Positions 34,031 through 46,469 of a stretch of DNA of 64,000 nucleotides are shown here, one piece after another (positions within the stretch are counted from its first letter, which is position 1; the number at the start of each line of letters is the position of its first letter). Below the pieces are notes generated by a model. The model saw only the letters and a program-made list of their open reading frames with translations, was not told the DNA's origin and did no database searches. Position numbers and translations under genes: made by a program. The stretch is from contig CAMRHE010000206.1 of the NCBI GenBank assembly GCA_947044405.1, forward strand, positions 2,666,001 to 2,730,000, read 5' to 3'. This DNA comes from Leptodactylus fallax. Its lineage: Eukaryota; Chordata; Amphibia; Anura; Leptodactylidae.

Positions 34031-34391
34031 AACATCCCCTTTTAAATCTGTAGCTTTTCTAATTATAGTATCCACAAATCCACAGGACAAATACAAATGA
34101 AGGCTGCCATTGCTGTGGGGCAGTCCAGAGCTTGGGGACTTAGCCTAGAAGCAGAGGTGCAGTTGGGCTTCGGTGGGCACTGTGCTGCAGTGGTGCCACA
34201 TTAAATAGAGTAGGGAACCATTATACAGAGGTTGCCGTGAAGTGGTTAGTAGACTTATACACCTTGATCAAAATGTATACTAAACGTTCATTTTTGTAGA
34301 TTTTGCAGAGAAGCATAGATCAGTGTACATGTATAATATTGGGATGTGCTCTTCATGACTTGAGTAAAAGGATCCATTAGGAGACCCATAT

Positions 34392-35085
34392 TAGGCTAAG
34401 GCCCCACTTTGCGGAAATGCAGCTTTTTTTTGTTGCAGATTTTTTTACGGTTTTTTGAGCCAAAGCCAGGAGTGGATTGAGCAGAAAATAGAAGTATAAG
34501 ACTTCCTATAGATTTCCCATTCTTTTTGTAGCTATTCTTGGCTTTGGCTGAAAAATCCGCCGCAAAATCTACAACAAAAAAAGCTGCATTTCTGCAACGT
34601 GGGGCCTTAGCCTTAAAGGGGTTTCCCATGAACATAACCATATTTAAAGTTGTAGACAATTAAAATTTAAACATTTTTGAAAATAAAAATAATTAATAAT
34701 TTTGCAGGGTTTTAAAGATTTTTTTAACCAACTTAGTGGTGACAATCTTTTGTCTTGATCGGTTGCCAATGCAGGAACTTTCTATGATCTGGCACGTGTC
34801 AGAAACCCAGCCATGATTTCCTTATTGTGGACAGGTTATCAGGCAGGGACACTACATATATGAGAAGATAACCCGGCCACAATTAGGAATTCCTGGTTGG
34901 GTTTCTGACACGTGCCAGACCATTGAAAGTTCCTGCATTCATGGTGGTATCCATTGACAAACTATCTAGACAACAGATGTCACCACTAAGATGGTTAGAG
35001 AAAATCTTTAATTATTTACATTTGCAAAAATATTTAACTTTTAATGGTCTATAAATATAAATATGGTCATGTTCCCGGGGGAAAC
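34392..35085. mobile_element. Composite of two MITE families, copy B
   Basis: The first family (34392-34616) has ends TAGGCTAAGGCCCCACTTTG and CAACGTGGGGCCTTAGCCTT around AGCCAAAGCCAGGAGTGG and its inverse. The second (34616-35085) starts AAAGGGGTTTCCCATGAAC, ATAACCATATTTAAA and closes with the inverse GGTCATGTTCCCGGGGG. Its arms GATCTGGCACGTGTCAGAAA and TTTCTGACACGTGCCAGA are near-perfect complements. Confidence 0.85.
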
Positions 35086-36629
35086 TTAAGTGAAGCCGAG
35101 AGCAGGAGCCGCGTGCATCATTTTTTTTTTTTTTATGGATTAAGTTAGTCTGTAGTAAAAACAGCGCTCTGCAAAAGTTAATGGTAAACCTGTTGAAGGT
35201 CCTACGCTTTATTCTCCCTTCCCCCAACCCAGTTGCAGTGAAAATGGACACATTAAGGTTTGCCTGGTTTAGTAACTGGTGGCATTCCTATTAGCTATGC
35301 ATGGCAGAAAACCCATATGAAAACTACTTGGAAGTGTTTCCATATGCAGTAGTATGTGCATGCATGGAAATTTAGACATTTACAATAGCGGTATTGGCTT
35401 CTCTGGCTTTTATCTGGTTGTTTTATTATGGTACAAGTCCCTTCCTTGGGTTGTTTGCAATTTATTTCCACATACAGTTTTATCAAATAACTGTTCAAGC
35501 CAATATTAGAAACCGGATAACCCCTTTAATAATGTTAATAAGTTCTTTCTTACTTAGCCTGATCCACAAAGGCAAAGGGAGGCGTCCAGGTTTTCTGGGC
35601 TACCAATAGTCTTCTTAGCATGAGTGCAGAGATAGCAGTTACACCCTGGTCCTGGTCGTGAGGGGGCCCAGTAATGTAAATGCCACATGGTGGTGGGAGC
35701 CTTGTTATAGGCTTTGCATTGGGTCCCAGAAGTTTCAAGTTGAGCCTTTTAAGCAATGCATCCTTGCTAAAGACCTGCCTGATACCAGTCCCCACCTTTG
35801 GGTGACTTGAGGTGTAACTTCCCAGTCCTCCATTTGTAGACCCAGATTGGAGGTCTGCTCTTGTATTGCTGGAAACTGCACAACATCCTAGTGTAAAGTT
35901 TGCACTTTTGAGCTTTTCTTTGGGGAAAGAGAGATTCTGTGCTTCTTGGAATGGACTTTTTGGTTATTATGGGGATACCTTCATTTTTTTTTCTGTTAGG
36001 GTCATATAATAAAATGTGCTATGTCTCCTCTAGAACCATTACATCATAGGAGAATGTATCTGCAATATAGCATTGCATGGAGGCAATGTGTGGCGGTAGA
36101 AGGAGTCTGCAGGGAATCTGGGTTTCTTTTTTATTTGATCTTTTTCCAGGTTTGACAACAAAAAACTGCATCTAAAATGTGTGATCGAGGCCTTTTATAA
36201 AAAAATACGGCGAGTGACAGCTCACAATGGTGGACTTTTATCTGCCAAAAAATATCTGGCTTGTTGGAAATTTTTAGCTGTCACAAAATAAGTGTTTGGT
36301 ATGATCAGCTGAATTTGCCCAGATTTACAGTATTTTTTTTCTAAACTATCTTTCCTAATTTGGGCATTTTAGTTGTTTATGTTGATGGTGGTCTCGGTTA
36401 TATAAATGATTCCACCATCAAACAATTGGCCGCATGGCGATTGATTTTTGTGTACTATATATGTATTATGTAATGTGTAGCCTTCAGCCTCATGCCCATG
36501 GCAAAGCAATGCATAGAAGGTTGTACAGTAGCACACTAAATCCCCTGCGCTTCTAGGACCCCATATGCTATCATATATTGTTCTGTAGGGTGTCCTGTGT
36601 CTGAGATATTCTCTTCTAGAAGTCCATGG
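35086..36629. other. Non-coding stretch with a repeat fragment
   Basis: 35655-35750 contains GGGTCCCAGAAGTTTCAAGTTG, a fragment of the repeat noted at 4845. No exon or RNA gene seen in the rest. Confidence 0.4.
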
Positions 36630-36860
36630 TTGTTCTATGAAAGCACTTTGCATCAGTGTAGTCCTGGGTTCGAATCCGACCAAGGACAACATCTGCAAGG
36701 AGTTTGTATGTTCTCCCCGTGTTTGTGTGGATTTCCTCCAGGTGCTCCAGTTTCTTCCCACACTCCAAAGACATACGGATAGGGAATGTAGATTGTGAGC
36801 CCTATATAGGACAGTTATTGACAATGTCTGTAAAACGCGGTGGAATATGTTATACAAGTG
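36630..36860 (+). mobile_element. V-SINE type retroposon
   Basis: A tRNA-like B box GGGTTCGAATCCGACC is at 36667-36682. It is followed by the conserved V-SINE centre: GGAGTTTGTATGTTCTCCCC, GTGTGGATTTCCTCC, TCCCACACTCCAAAGACATA. The tail GCGGTGGAATATGTTATAC ends it. The A-box side is decayed or truncated. V-SINEs are RNA polymerase III retroposons widespread in fish and amphibians. The open frames through it are not genes. Confidence 0.85.
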
Positions 36861-37110
36861 AGGCTAGGTTCACACTTGCGCCAGACTCTCCTTCGATTGG
36901 ATCCACTGGGGGACCCAAACAACGGAGAGCCCGTCCGCTAAAACATCGATTACCTGCAGAACCCATAGACTATAATGGGGTCTACTGGGTTTCCACCATT
37001 TTTATACTGAAACAAGTGGAGAGAAAGGTCCTCTCTCTGACGATTTTCGGTTGGAATCTGCGATGGAGTCTCTTATGGAGACTCCGACACAGATGTGAAC
37101 ATAGCCTTAG
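36861..37110. mobile_element. MITE, TAGGTTCACAC family
   Basis: Left end GAGGCTAGGTTCACACTTGC; right end GATGTGAACATAGCCTTAG. Interior CCCATAGACTATAATGGGG, GGGTTTCCACC. Abuts the V-SINE tail, apparently replacing its last bases. Confidence 0.88.
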
Positions 37111-37849
37111 CTACATAAACACTAAGTAAACTTGGAGATTGTATGGAGCCACGTTGTGGCCTGTGCATGAAGCTTTAGCAACACCTCAAAGAATCCCAAG
37201 CTCTGATGTGTAATATGTTCTGTACAAACTGTAAAAGAAATGGAAGTTACTAATATTATTCCAGCCGCTGATCTCCTGAGTCATGAATGGTGTTCCACAC
37301 GTGTAAAAAGAGAGAGAGATTTTTTATCAGGATGACGGCTTTATGGGGCGTGGAGCTTGGGATCAGTAATAATTACAGAGCAGTGAATAGATTGTCACAG
37401 TGTAATTACTGCCTAGGAAGAACAATGTAATCTATAGGAAGATGACAGGGGCCACTTATATAATTCATATCGATGCTCAACTGCAGTCACATGAGCACTA
37501 TGGTCAGAACTATGCATAATACAGTGTTACCATATTACTATATAAATAGGGTATATATTATGCACATACTGTGACCAGCAATGAATCTGATTGTGTCTCA
37601 AGGACCACCAAAACTTTTGGAGATGTAAACAACAGTGGCTACATGCAGGGACTTCACTTTTCCTTGAAGGGAAATTTCACAGGTTAAAAATGTCCCGTTG
37701 AAAATTGCTCAAAATTATAGGACAATATTTGTGCCATCTGTCTGGCTATTCTAAAAAAGAAACTAGGCAAGAAAGTAGGAGTGGTCAAGCAGCAAAAACA
37801 CAGCAAAATCTGCAACAAAAAAAGCTGTGGTAACATGGGACATGTTCTT
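37111..37849. other. Non-coding stretch, nothing recognised
   Basis: No exon, RNA or bounded repeat seen. Confidence 0.4.
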
Positions 37850-38200
37850 TGCAAATGTCATCAATTGAAGATCACCAGGGGTCCAAGACCTGAGATCCCA
37901 ACAGATCTGCTTTTTGAAGTGGCAGCAGTGCTCCTTGAGTGCTGCTTTCACTCCACAGGCCAGGTGATGTCATGTTCATTGGTCACATGGCCCATTCGCA
38001 GCTCAGTCCCACTCAAGTGAATGGGCTGAACTGCGATAGCAAGCAATAGCTGCTATACAAATGTATGGAACTGTTTTGGTTAGTAGTGAAGATTCCACAG
38101 TGCTAAACCAAAAGCTGTGGCCTCTAAAATTGCTGATCGACCGGGGGACCAGGTGTAAGGATAGGTCATCAACGATTAAGCCTGGAAAAGCCCTTTAACA
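37850..38200. mobile_element. Partial MITE of the AAAGGGGTTGTCC family
   Basis: The right end GGATAGGTCATCAACGATTA, GCCTGGAAAAGCCCTTTAA is clear; the left end is decayed. Interior CACCAGGGGTCCAAGACC and GACCGGGGGACCAGGTG are inverted. Confidence 0.6.
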
Positions 38201-38968
38201 TGGTGGTACTTGATCTCTACAGATCCTTGCTGTGTTCTCATGTTGCAGAATTGTATATATTCATAGTCCTGGTGGTACATTGAAAAAGTGAAGAGCAAAA
38301 CTAGAATCATGCATAATGGTATGACACATACAGTTTTTAGAGGAGTTTTTTTATAGACAAAGGCAGGGCTGAGGCAGGGCATAATTTATAAGTCAGTTTT
38401 GTTGAAGTCTTTGTTGCTAAAATTTGCACCAAATTTATTAAATCTTGTACAATGTTTGCAAAATGTATTGCATGAATAGGCTGAAAAGTGAAAAAAAAAA
38501 CTATTTTACTACTATTTGATGTAAAAATTCTGGTGGGATGGGCATGAAAAAATCCCCCATGCAGGCCTGTTCATGCACTACAAAATGTATTCAGCAAAAA
38601 AGGATAAAGAGGGATAGAGATATGAGGTGTTGAGGATCATGGCAGGTTTAAGGGGTTAACCAGAAACAAGAAGGCAACCTTAGATAGAGCGTTACATGGC
38701 TGACTGCCCATGTTGTGTTTCTTCCTCCTTTGCAGGGTGAAGTATCAGCTTTTGTAATCAGCTTGTGATGACAGACTCAGAGAGGACACCTTCAGAGAGA
38801 AAGCCGATTAACTCCAATAGGTAACACCTGAGCCTTGACATAAGCCTCTTCAAATATGTCCCTCTTAAATATTTCACACCAATGCTGCCCAGTCCAGCTT
38901 CTTGAATTACAGAACATACGTTTATCTCTGCTCCACCCTCTTATCATGGCCTCTTAGGCGTTATACCA
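38201..38968. other. Non-coding stretch, nothing recognised
   Basis: No signal recognised. Confidence 0.4.
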
Positions 38969-39283
38969 CCTAAGGTTGGGACCCCACGTGGCATAAAACC
39001 GAGGCGCTTTATAGTCACAGCAAAGTGGAATCTAGCGAATCCCATCCCCACTTTGCGGAAAAATATACGCAGCTGAAATGCTGCGATTTCCAAAACCATG
39101 GCGGCATGTCAATTATGCATAGGGAAACGGCGGTGGTTTCCCTGTAGGTATAATTGAAGCAGTCCTGGAACTTTCTGCAGACTTTCTGTGAAAAGTGCTG
39201 CGGGAAAAAAACACGATGCGTTGCCGTCACGGTTTTTCCCGCAGCACATTTTGCTGCAGGACACTACGTGGGGCCTTAGTCTA
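38969..39283. mobile_element. MITE, CTAAGGCCCCACG family
   Basis: Left end TAAGGTTGGGACCCCACGTGG; right end CTACGTGGGGCCTTAGTCTAAA. Interior GAAATGCTGCGATTTCC and GCGGGAAAAAAACACG as in the copy at 15965. Confidence 0.85.
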
Positions 39284-39644
39284 AAGAAGATATCTCAGCC
39301 TAGTACTGAATAGCTAGTGTGAAATACACCATATACCGTCTGGGGTATGAATTAAAATGTCACTAATAGTGCAGATGAGGTTGTAAAAGAGTTGCAGTGA
39401 CATATAAAACCTATGATATCCCTTTTCACACTTACACCTGGTGGGTCAACTCACTATTTCCAAATCAAAACTGTTGCAAGAGGCGGCATCCACCATATAT
39501 TACTAATGTTGACCGTCTTTAGGAAGACCACAACCCAAGAAGACCAGTTTTCAATGCAATTTTGTGTTTGTCTCAAAAATGTCTCACAGTCATCTTTCTT
39601 TTAATAGAGCTGTATGTTACAGATTTGTTTTTCTAATGGAGATC

Positions 39645-39849
39645 TCTAAGGCTAGGATCAGATCTGCGTTGGAGCTTCTGTTGGACACTGCTGCAGAAAC
39701 TGCCGAAAATTGGTGGAGAGAAGTCCTGCACAGAGGACTTTTCTCTCCACCGGTTTTAGTATAAAAACAGTGGAAACCCAACAGACCCCATTATAGTCTA
39801 TGGGGCTCTCCATCATTCAGGTCCCCTGGTGGATGTGAACCTAGCCTTA
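39645..39849. mobile_element. MITE, TAGGTTCACAC family
   Basis: Left end CTAAGGCTAGGATCAGATCTG; right end GGATGTGAACCTAGCCTTA. Interior palindrome AGTCCTGCACAGAGGACT and CCCCATTATAGTCTATGG. Confidence 0.85.
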
Positions 39850-40342
39850 ACCACCTGATTCCTTTCACCTAAACCCTTTTTCGTTTCAGGTGAAGTTTCA
39901 GGATAAGCTATGGTGTGTACATGAGGAGTAACACTACTTCTGGCCATATGATTCATATTCTGCATTTTCTAGCAGTTTTCCCCTTTGCTGGCTATATCTG
40001 TAGTTTGCAGTTCTCACTGAGCTTGTGTGTGGAGGCTAGCTGCCATACACTGTTCACAGTAAATAGAGAAGAATCTATTCCATAACAGTCTCTCACTCAA
40101 AAACAGCCCCAGGATAATGCAGGACATATATAGAGACGTACTGATATATATTGATGTAAATAAAGCTCTTGGGGTAATAAAAACATCCTATTTAGCTCTA
40201 ACATCAGCCTAAGCCTGTGTCTCTTTTTCTAAGTTCCTCAACTCATGCTTATTCCTCCCACTCCATGTAGACATGTGTGATCTGATACATGTGACCAGCA
40301 GTTCATCTTGAGACATATACAGAGATTTCAGAATTAAAGACA
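39850..40342. other. Non-coding stretch, nothing recognised
   Basis: No signal recognised. Confidence 0.4.
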
Positions 40343-40439
40343 TACACACGTGGACAAAATTGTTGGTACCCCTCGTTTAATGAAAGAAAAACCCACAATG
40401 GTCACAGAAATAACTTGAATCTGACAAAACTGGAATTTG

Positions 40440-41218
<779 letters not shown>

Positions 41219-41456
41219 AACAACAAAATATTAAGTTAAGGGAACCATCATTTCTGTCCAGGCCTGTTTCATGAGTTTTCTATTTAAAAAAAATTCTGTT
41301 GAAGCATGGTTGAAAAGCAATGTCTGACTTTCATTTGTTCATTTTCATAGAATTTTTATATATTATTACTTTTGTCAGATTCAAGTTATTTCTGTGACCA
41401 TTGTGGGTTTTTCTTTCATTAAACGAGGGGTACCAACAATTTTGTCCACATGTGTA

Positions 41457-43142
41457 GTAATAGGGAAGAAGTTGGGTTCGGAAACAGCCTGATAAGTTCA
41501 TAAGAAGAAAGAGCATTTTTTGCTGGTAAAATATATTAGAGATTTCTTACACTGTAATTCCCCGTTATGCATGTTTTCAGTAACCACAGTTTCACTTAAC
41601 GTGGTAGGCGGCAGGGGGTTATGCAAGTCATACTCAGCTGTTCTCTGAGTGGTATCCGGAGCCAGAAGCAGATGACTCTGTACACTGTGCAGTGACCAGA
41701 CCTGAAACAACACTGCCCGGTCACTGCATAGTGCACTGAGCCATGTAATTCTGGCTCTGTACATTGTGTGGAATAGCCTTTGATGTGATCTGTGGTTTCC
41801 GATATCTGTGGGTAGGCTTGGATCCTATTACCCACGGATACCGGAGTCTTATTGCATTTGCTTGTTCTTTTGATTTATGCACAGATTGTTGAAACTACAG
41901 TGACCATATAAATGGCAAAATTTTGGCAGCCTGCAGGCGCCACTAGAGGGAGCTAACTGTATGCAACTGTATGTATTTTACAACCCAATGCAATGTATAA
42001 AATCTTATGCATTTAGCTCCACCTAGGGCTGACTACAGTTTGTCACAATTTTATCAAATTAAATTAGGTTTTTGATTAAACTTGATAGACATGTCTTTCT
42101 CCAACTGTACTATCTCTGTAACAAAACCATATGAAAATATAATATCATGAGAAACAAATGTCCACATGAAGTTATATCTACTGTAATAACTAAAAGCTAA
42201 TAGCCACCAAACAAGAAAAAAAATTGCCTAGGGAAAGGGATTTCATTCTACTGTAAATTGCTATACTGTTATATCGACATATCCAAACTGAAGGAAGATT
42301 ATGAGCCATGCAACGCTAGAAATTCCTAAAATATGAAGGCAGGGTATGTTGCAGAGTGCAGAAACACTGTGATGCTGTTAGAGATTTTACCAATAGTCTT
42401 GGAAATGTTTGGGGGTCCTGTTAGATTTTCTTTTATGTTTTTATGCGATACATCTAGTATCACTGTGTGCTTTGTTGCCTACATCTTTGTGATAAAAATG
42501 GTCTGGTTGTTAAAAGTTCATGTATGTCAATACTGCGTTGATGCTGCACATTTTAGACGTCACATAACATATCACAACATAGAAAGATTGTAATGATGAT
42601 AAAACATGAATGCTGCTCACTTTTACTGATAATATCTTCCCATACAGTGACATGCTACCATATGTTGTGAAGGTCAAGACAGTCGACTGAAGAGATGTCA
42701 ACTCGTGAGAGTCTTTTACAGGGCAATTTCCAAATTGCAGATCATAAAGTGGGAGTGGCCTTTCAAGGGGTGTGGCCTTTATAAAAGGGCACAGCTACAT
42801 ATATTCAGACCTCATATAATATTAGGCACCAGATTATTACTGGTTAAATAAAATAAACAAATGCACCATTTTTATTTCTACCATTTAGTGATCACTATAG
42901 ATATTGTATTAATTTTATTGTGTGGTTCGTAATGGTTATGGCGATACCAAATATGGCTATATTGCTTATTATGTATTTATTATTATAATGTATTGCTTTA
43001 TATAGTGTCATTAATTAGTAACATTAATTAATATAGTACAATATATATAATATTGTACGACACTAATTATTATAATTAATTTATAAAAATGAAATAAAAT
43101 TAATATTTCACACATGTATATATAAAATATTAATTTAATTAA

Positions 43143-43145
<3 letters not shown>
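41457..43145. other. Non-coding stretch, nothing recognised except a CTCF-like site
   Basis: No exon, RNA or bounded repeat seen. A CTCF-like word is listed separately at 41937. Confidence 0.4.
41937..41954 (+). promoter_or_regulatory. CTCF-like motif
   Basis: GCGCCACTAGAGGGAGCT agrees with the core of the vertebrate CTCF consensus (CCASYAGRKGGC with downstream RSY). Binding is not shown. Confidence 0.4.

Positions 43146-43183
<38 letters not shown>
43146..43183. repeat. (AT)n microsatellite
   Basis: About 19 AT units following AT-rich sequence (42960-43145). Confidence 0.95.
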
Positions 43184-43185
<2 letters not shown>

Positions 43186-43189
43186 AATA

Positions 43190-43340
43190 GCATCACACAC
43201 CATGTATTATCCCACTCCATTATATATTAGCATAAACCAATCAAATCAACTGTGACAACAAATTTATGACACCATCAGCTGTTTCTTAAAAACCTCTATA
43301 TATGGTCCATTCAAATATAAACAAACCTAATAAGTGCATG
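43190..43340 (-). mobile_element. Penelope-like fragment lacking the hammerhead segment
   Basis: On the minus strand it is highly similar to 47105-47305: CTTATTAGGTTTGTTT, GAATGGACCATATATAGAGG, AAGAAACAGCTGATG, then GTGTGTGATGCTA. Compared with that copy, about 45 bp carrying the hammerhead-like stem is missing. Confidence 0.62.
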
Positions 43341-43348
43341 CTCTAATA

Positions 43349-43506
43349 CAGGGGTCAGCAATCTTCGGCACTCCAGCTGCTGTGAAACTACAACTCCAAA
43401 CATGCTCCACTCACTTCTATGGGAGTTCCCCGACCAGCAGAGGAAGTATGCATGCTGGGAGTTGTAGTTTTACAACAGCTGGTGTGCCGAAGGTTGCATA
43501 CCCCTG
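43349..43506. mobile_element. hAT-type MITE with 8-bp target duplication
   Basis: Ends CAGGGGTCAGCAATCTTCGG and CCGAAGGTTGCATACCCCTG are inverted repeats; the arms continue with ACTACAACTCCAAACATG and CATGCTGGGAGTTGTAGT. Flanks CTCTAATA (43341-43348) and GTCTAATA (43507-43514) agree in seven of eight bases. The CAGGGGT end and 8-bp duplication are hAT hallmarks. Confidence 0.88.
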
Positions 43507-43532
43507 GTCTAATATCTCAGCCCCAGCGTGTA

Positions 43533-43890
43533 TGTACTCAGTGTCGGACTGGGATGTCTAGGGCCCACCAGTGGAATTGTTTCTAGGGGCCCACCATCAG
43601 GACCCCTGCAGATCAGCGGTACCGAGACAGGGCGGCTAAAGGTAATAACATGTTGGGAACCACGCTGCTCAACCACTATACCATGTGCACCACTGCACTA
43701 CCTAAACCTACTGCTACACCTTGTATGGCAAGTAAGCAGCGTGGCTCCAAGAATTGTTACCTTTACCTGTAGCCGCACTGTCCTGGAAAAGCTGATCTGC
43801 AGAGGTCCTGGCTGTTGTATCATCGCAGATTTAATATTGATGGCCTATCCTAAGGACAGGCCATCAATATTAGAAAGATGGATAAATCCT
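43533..43890. mobile_element. Repeat with GTCGGACTGGG start and internal palindrome
   Basis: CAGTGTCGGACTGGGATG, TAGGGCCCACCAGTGG is a dispersed repeat head also seen near 46270 and 50085-50260. The arms 43600-43675 and 43735-43812 are inverted (CTGCAGATCAGC with GCTGATCTGCAG; AACCACGCTGCT with AGCAGCGTGGCT). Its right end holds AGGCCATCAATATTAG. Confidence 0.6.
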
Positions 43891-43891
43891 T

Positions 43892-44262
43892 TAAAGAGGT
43901 TGTCCAGGCATTGGAGCAACCAATGTAGCTGGCGGGGAGGTGTAAAGTAAAAAATAAGTAAATTAAAAAGCATACTCACCTGTCCCCGGTGCTCCGTTGT
44001 CCGCTGCCAGTGTCCATTCAGTCTCGTGCCGGCGACTCCTTGCTGGGAGTCCTGCACCTCATGTGATCGCTAAGACCAATTAGGTACAGGATTTCCAGAA
44101 ATGAGGGGCCGCCATGAGACCGAACAGACACAGGCAGGGGACATCGGGGTGCTGGGGACAGGTGAGTATGCTTTTTTTTTTTTTTTTTTTTACTTTTCTT
44201 ATTTTTACACCTCCCTGGCGACCGACACAGTGGTCGCTCCAGTTTATGGACAACCTATTTTA
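43892..44262. mobile_element. Palindromic MITE (AAAGGGGTTGTCC family)
   Basis: Left end TTTAAAGAGGTTGTCCAGG; right end TGGACAACCTATTTTAA. Arms CTGTCCCCGGTGCTCC and GGTGCTGGGGACAG; CGGGGAGGTGTAAA and TTTACACCTCCCTGGCG. A T tract lies at 44171-44190. Confidence 0.82.
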
Positions 44263-44436
44263 AGGGGTTGTCTGGGCCAAATATTTCTATGGTCACTTCA
44301 CTGGTCCCCCCACATAGTGGCCTCTTCACTGGTCCCCCATACTGTATGGGGAACAGTGATGTGGTCATTATATTGTGTGGGAGTAGTGATGGGGGCTGAC
44401 ATCCTGTGGGGGGGACATTAAACTGTGTGCGGCATA

Positions 44437-44862
44437 TTAAAGGGGTTGTCCAGGGTTAATCTTTTTTATGGCCTATGCTCAGGATAGGCCATAAATACCT
44501 GATTGGTAGGGGGCTGACACATGGCTCCATTAGCTGTTCAGAGCCACTTCCGGCACCCGTTCTGTACACAACACAGGGCCAGAAGCAGAAAGCAGAAAGC
44601 TCCATCTGCTGTATAGCAGCCCGGCACCTTCACTGCAGCTCAGCTCCTACTGACTTCATTAAGTGCTGAGATGCAGTGAAGGTGCCCGGCTAACATACAG
44701 TGGACAGAGCTTTCTGCTTCTGGTCCTGTATTGTGTACAGGACGGGCATCAGAAGTGGCTCCATACAGCTGATCGGTCCGGGGTCAGCCCCCTACAGATC
44801 AGGTATCTATGGCCTATCTTGAGGATAAACCATAACAAATTATGCCTGGACAACCCCTTTAA
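44437..44862. mobile_element. Near-perfect palindromic MITE with TTAA ends
   Basis: Bounded by TTAA (44437-44440 and 44859-44862). Left end TTAAAGGGGTTGTCCAGG; right end CCTGGACAACCCCTTTAA. The two arms of about 200 bp pair nearly throughout (GGCACCTTCACTGCAGC with GCAGTGAAGGTGCC; AGAAAGCTCCATCTG with CAGAGCTTTCTGC). The RNA or single strand would form one long hairpin. TTAA ends suggest mobilisation by a piggyBac-type transposase, which is inference. Confidence 0.88.
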
Positions 44863-44894
44863 TATACCCCCCAGGGCCCCCCTAATGCGCCACA

Positions 44895-45280
44895 CTTTAA
44901 AGAGGTTGTCCAGTATAATTTTTTTTCTTTTTTAATAATTAGTCCGGGGGAGGTGAATCCCCCCCCCAAAAAAAAAAAAAAAAAAAAAAACACACTGTCC
45001 TCCCAGCACGGTCCGGTCCTGCAGCTCCGCTGTCTTCTTTTTGCCGGAAGTCCTCACTGGCTGTGACGTCCCAGGTCCCTTCCCTTAGGCCGCTGATTGG
45101 CCTCAGGGGTGACATCACAGGTAGTCATGTGCAGAGGGAAATTCAGCTGGAAGAAAACAACAGAACTGCAGGACCGAACCGCACTGGAAGACACTGGGGA
45201 CAGGAGAGAAAGTTTGGGGTATTTTTTTGTTTTGTTTTTTTCACCTGCCCCGGCGTAATTTTAAAAAAAATGAAGGAGCC
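44895..45280. mobile_element. Palindromic MITE (AAAGGGGTTGTCC family)
   Basis: Left end TTTAAAGAGGTTGTCCAGTA. Arms TCCTGCAGCTCCGCTGTC and GAACTGCAGGACCGAACC, with CACTGTCC and GGGGACAG. The right end is decayed near 45280. Contains a C and A tract at 44960-44990. Confidence 0.68.
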
Positions 45281-45292
45281 ACTGTATGGAGT

Positions 45293-45740
45293 ATAAGCTC
45301 CACAGTGGCCCCCACCCAGTATTATAAGCTCCACAGTGGCCCCCACCCAGTATTATAAGCTCTACAGTGGCCCTCACCCAGTATTATATGCTCTCTACAG
45401 GGGCCCCCATCCAGTATTATAAGCTCCACAGTTGCCCCCACCCAGTATTATATGCTCTCTACAGGGGCCCCCATCCAGTATTATAAGCTCCACAGTGGCC
45501 CCCACCCAGTATTATATGCTCTACAGTGGCCCCCACCCAGTATTATAAGCTCCACAGTGGCCCCTACCCAGTATTATAAGCTCTACAGGGGCCCCCATCC
45601 AGTATTATAAGCTCCACAGTGGCCCCCACACAGTATTATAAGCTCTACAGTGGCTCCCACCCAGTATTATATGCTCTCTACAGGGGCCCCCATCCAGTAT
45701 TATAAGCTCCACAGTGGCCCCCATCCAGTATTATATGCGC
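45293..45740 (+). repeat. Minisatellite, about 31-33-bp unit, roughly 14 copies
   Basis: Unit TATAAGCTCCACAGTGG, CCCCCACCCAGTAT repeats with variants TATATGCTCTCTACAGGGG. Copy variants alternate in blocks, suggesting higher-order duplication. Confidence 0.95.
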
Positions 45741-45769
45741 CCAATAGCCCCACTCTGCTTCAGTGCTAT

Positions 45770-46450
45770 TATTATACTCTGGGGTCTCCTCAGACCCCAG
45801 AGTATAATAATCGGAGGCCCAGGGGAAGTGATTAAAAATAACAAACATTCATACTCACCTTGCTTTACCTTCCCTTGGCATCCTTGCTCCATCCTGCCGT
45901 CTTCAGCGTCTTCAGGCCCTTTTCCGACGTCGCTGCTGAGGCCTGTGATTGTGAGAAGGCCTGTGAGAATATGTATTTATTATTTTGAGTCACCTCCCCT
46001 GGGCTGCCATCTATTGGAAAGGGGCCTGCAATATGCCAGGTCCCCTTTCCAATAACAGTATGTATAGTGGTCAGGGAACCAGGCTTTCCCCGACCACTAT
46101 CATAGTGGCCCGGGGCCCCGGCCATCTTCAGCTGGCCACGGGCCCCGTACCCCGCCGAGCCCGGTCACGGTTGAACCCCCTGCGACTGCGATCGTTACGC
46201 CTCTGGTCAGGGGCCCGATCGGGATGGTCAGGATCCCGATCAGGCCCCCATGACATGAGGACTAATAGTCGGGGCTCGGGGCCCACCGGTGCATTCACCG
46301 GTTCCCCGGTGGGCCAGCCCGACCCTGTATGTACTAGAACTGCGCATGCGCGATGTAAAGAGCCTATTGCGCATGCGTGAATCAGAGCCGCACTGTGCAG
46401 TGTCCACAGTGACGCATCACGCATCTCTTGGCAACCAGTAAATAGCTTTA
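45770..46450. mobile_element. GC-rich composite of repeat fragments
   Basis: 45775-45960 matches the repeat at 30481-30600 (GGGGTCTCCTCAGACCCC, ACTCACCTTGCTTTACC). 46005-46060 holds a hairpin GGAAAGGGGCCTGC, GGTCCCCTTTCC. 46100-46330 is G+C-rich with GGGGCCCACCGGTGC, GGTGGGCC as at 50220-50262. TGCGCATGCGC words occur at 46342 and 46368. No exon recognised; the G+C-rich part is not claimed as a promoter. Confidence 0.5.
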
Positions 46451-46469
46451 ATGCTCATTAAAAGCATGC

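Noticed and set aside
36369..36857. 162-codon minus-strand frame, one of the longest
   Set aside because: Antisense to the V-SINE and flanking non-coding sequence; no family match recognised.
46128..46424. G+C-rich block with TGCGCATGCGC words, considered as a second CpG-island promoter
   Set aside because: Its words recur in dispersed repeats elsewhere in the window, and no exon or donor was found next to it.
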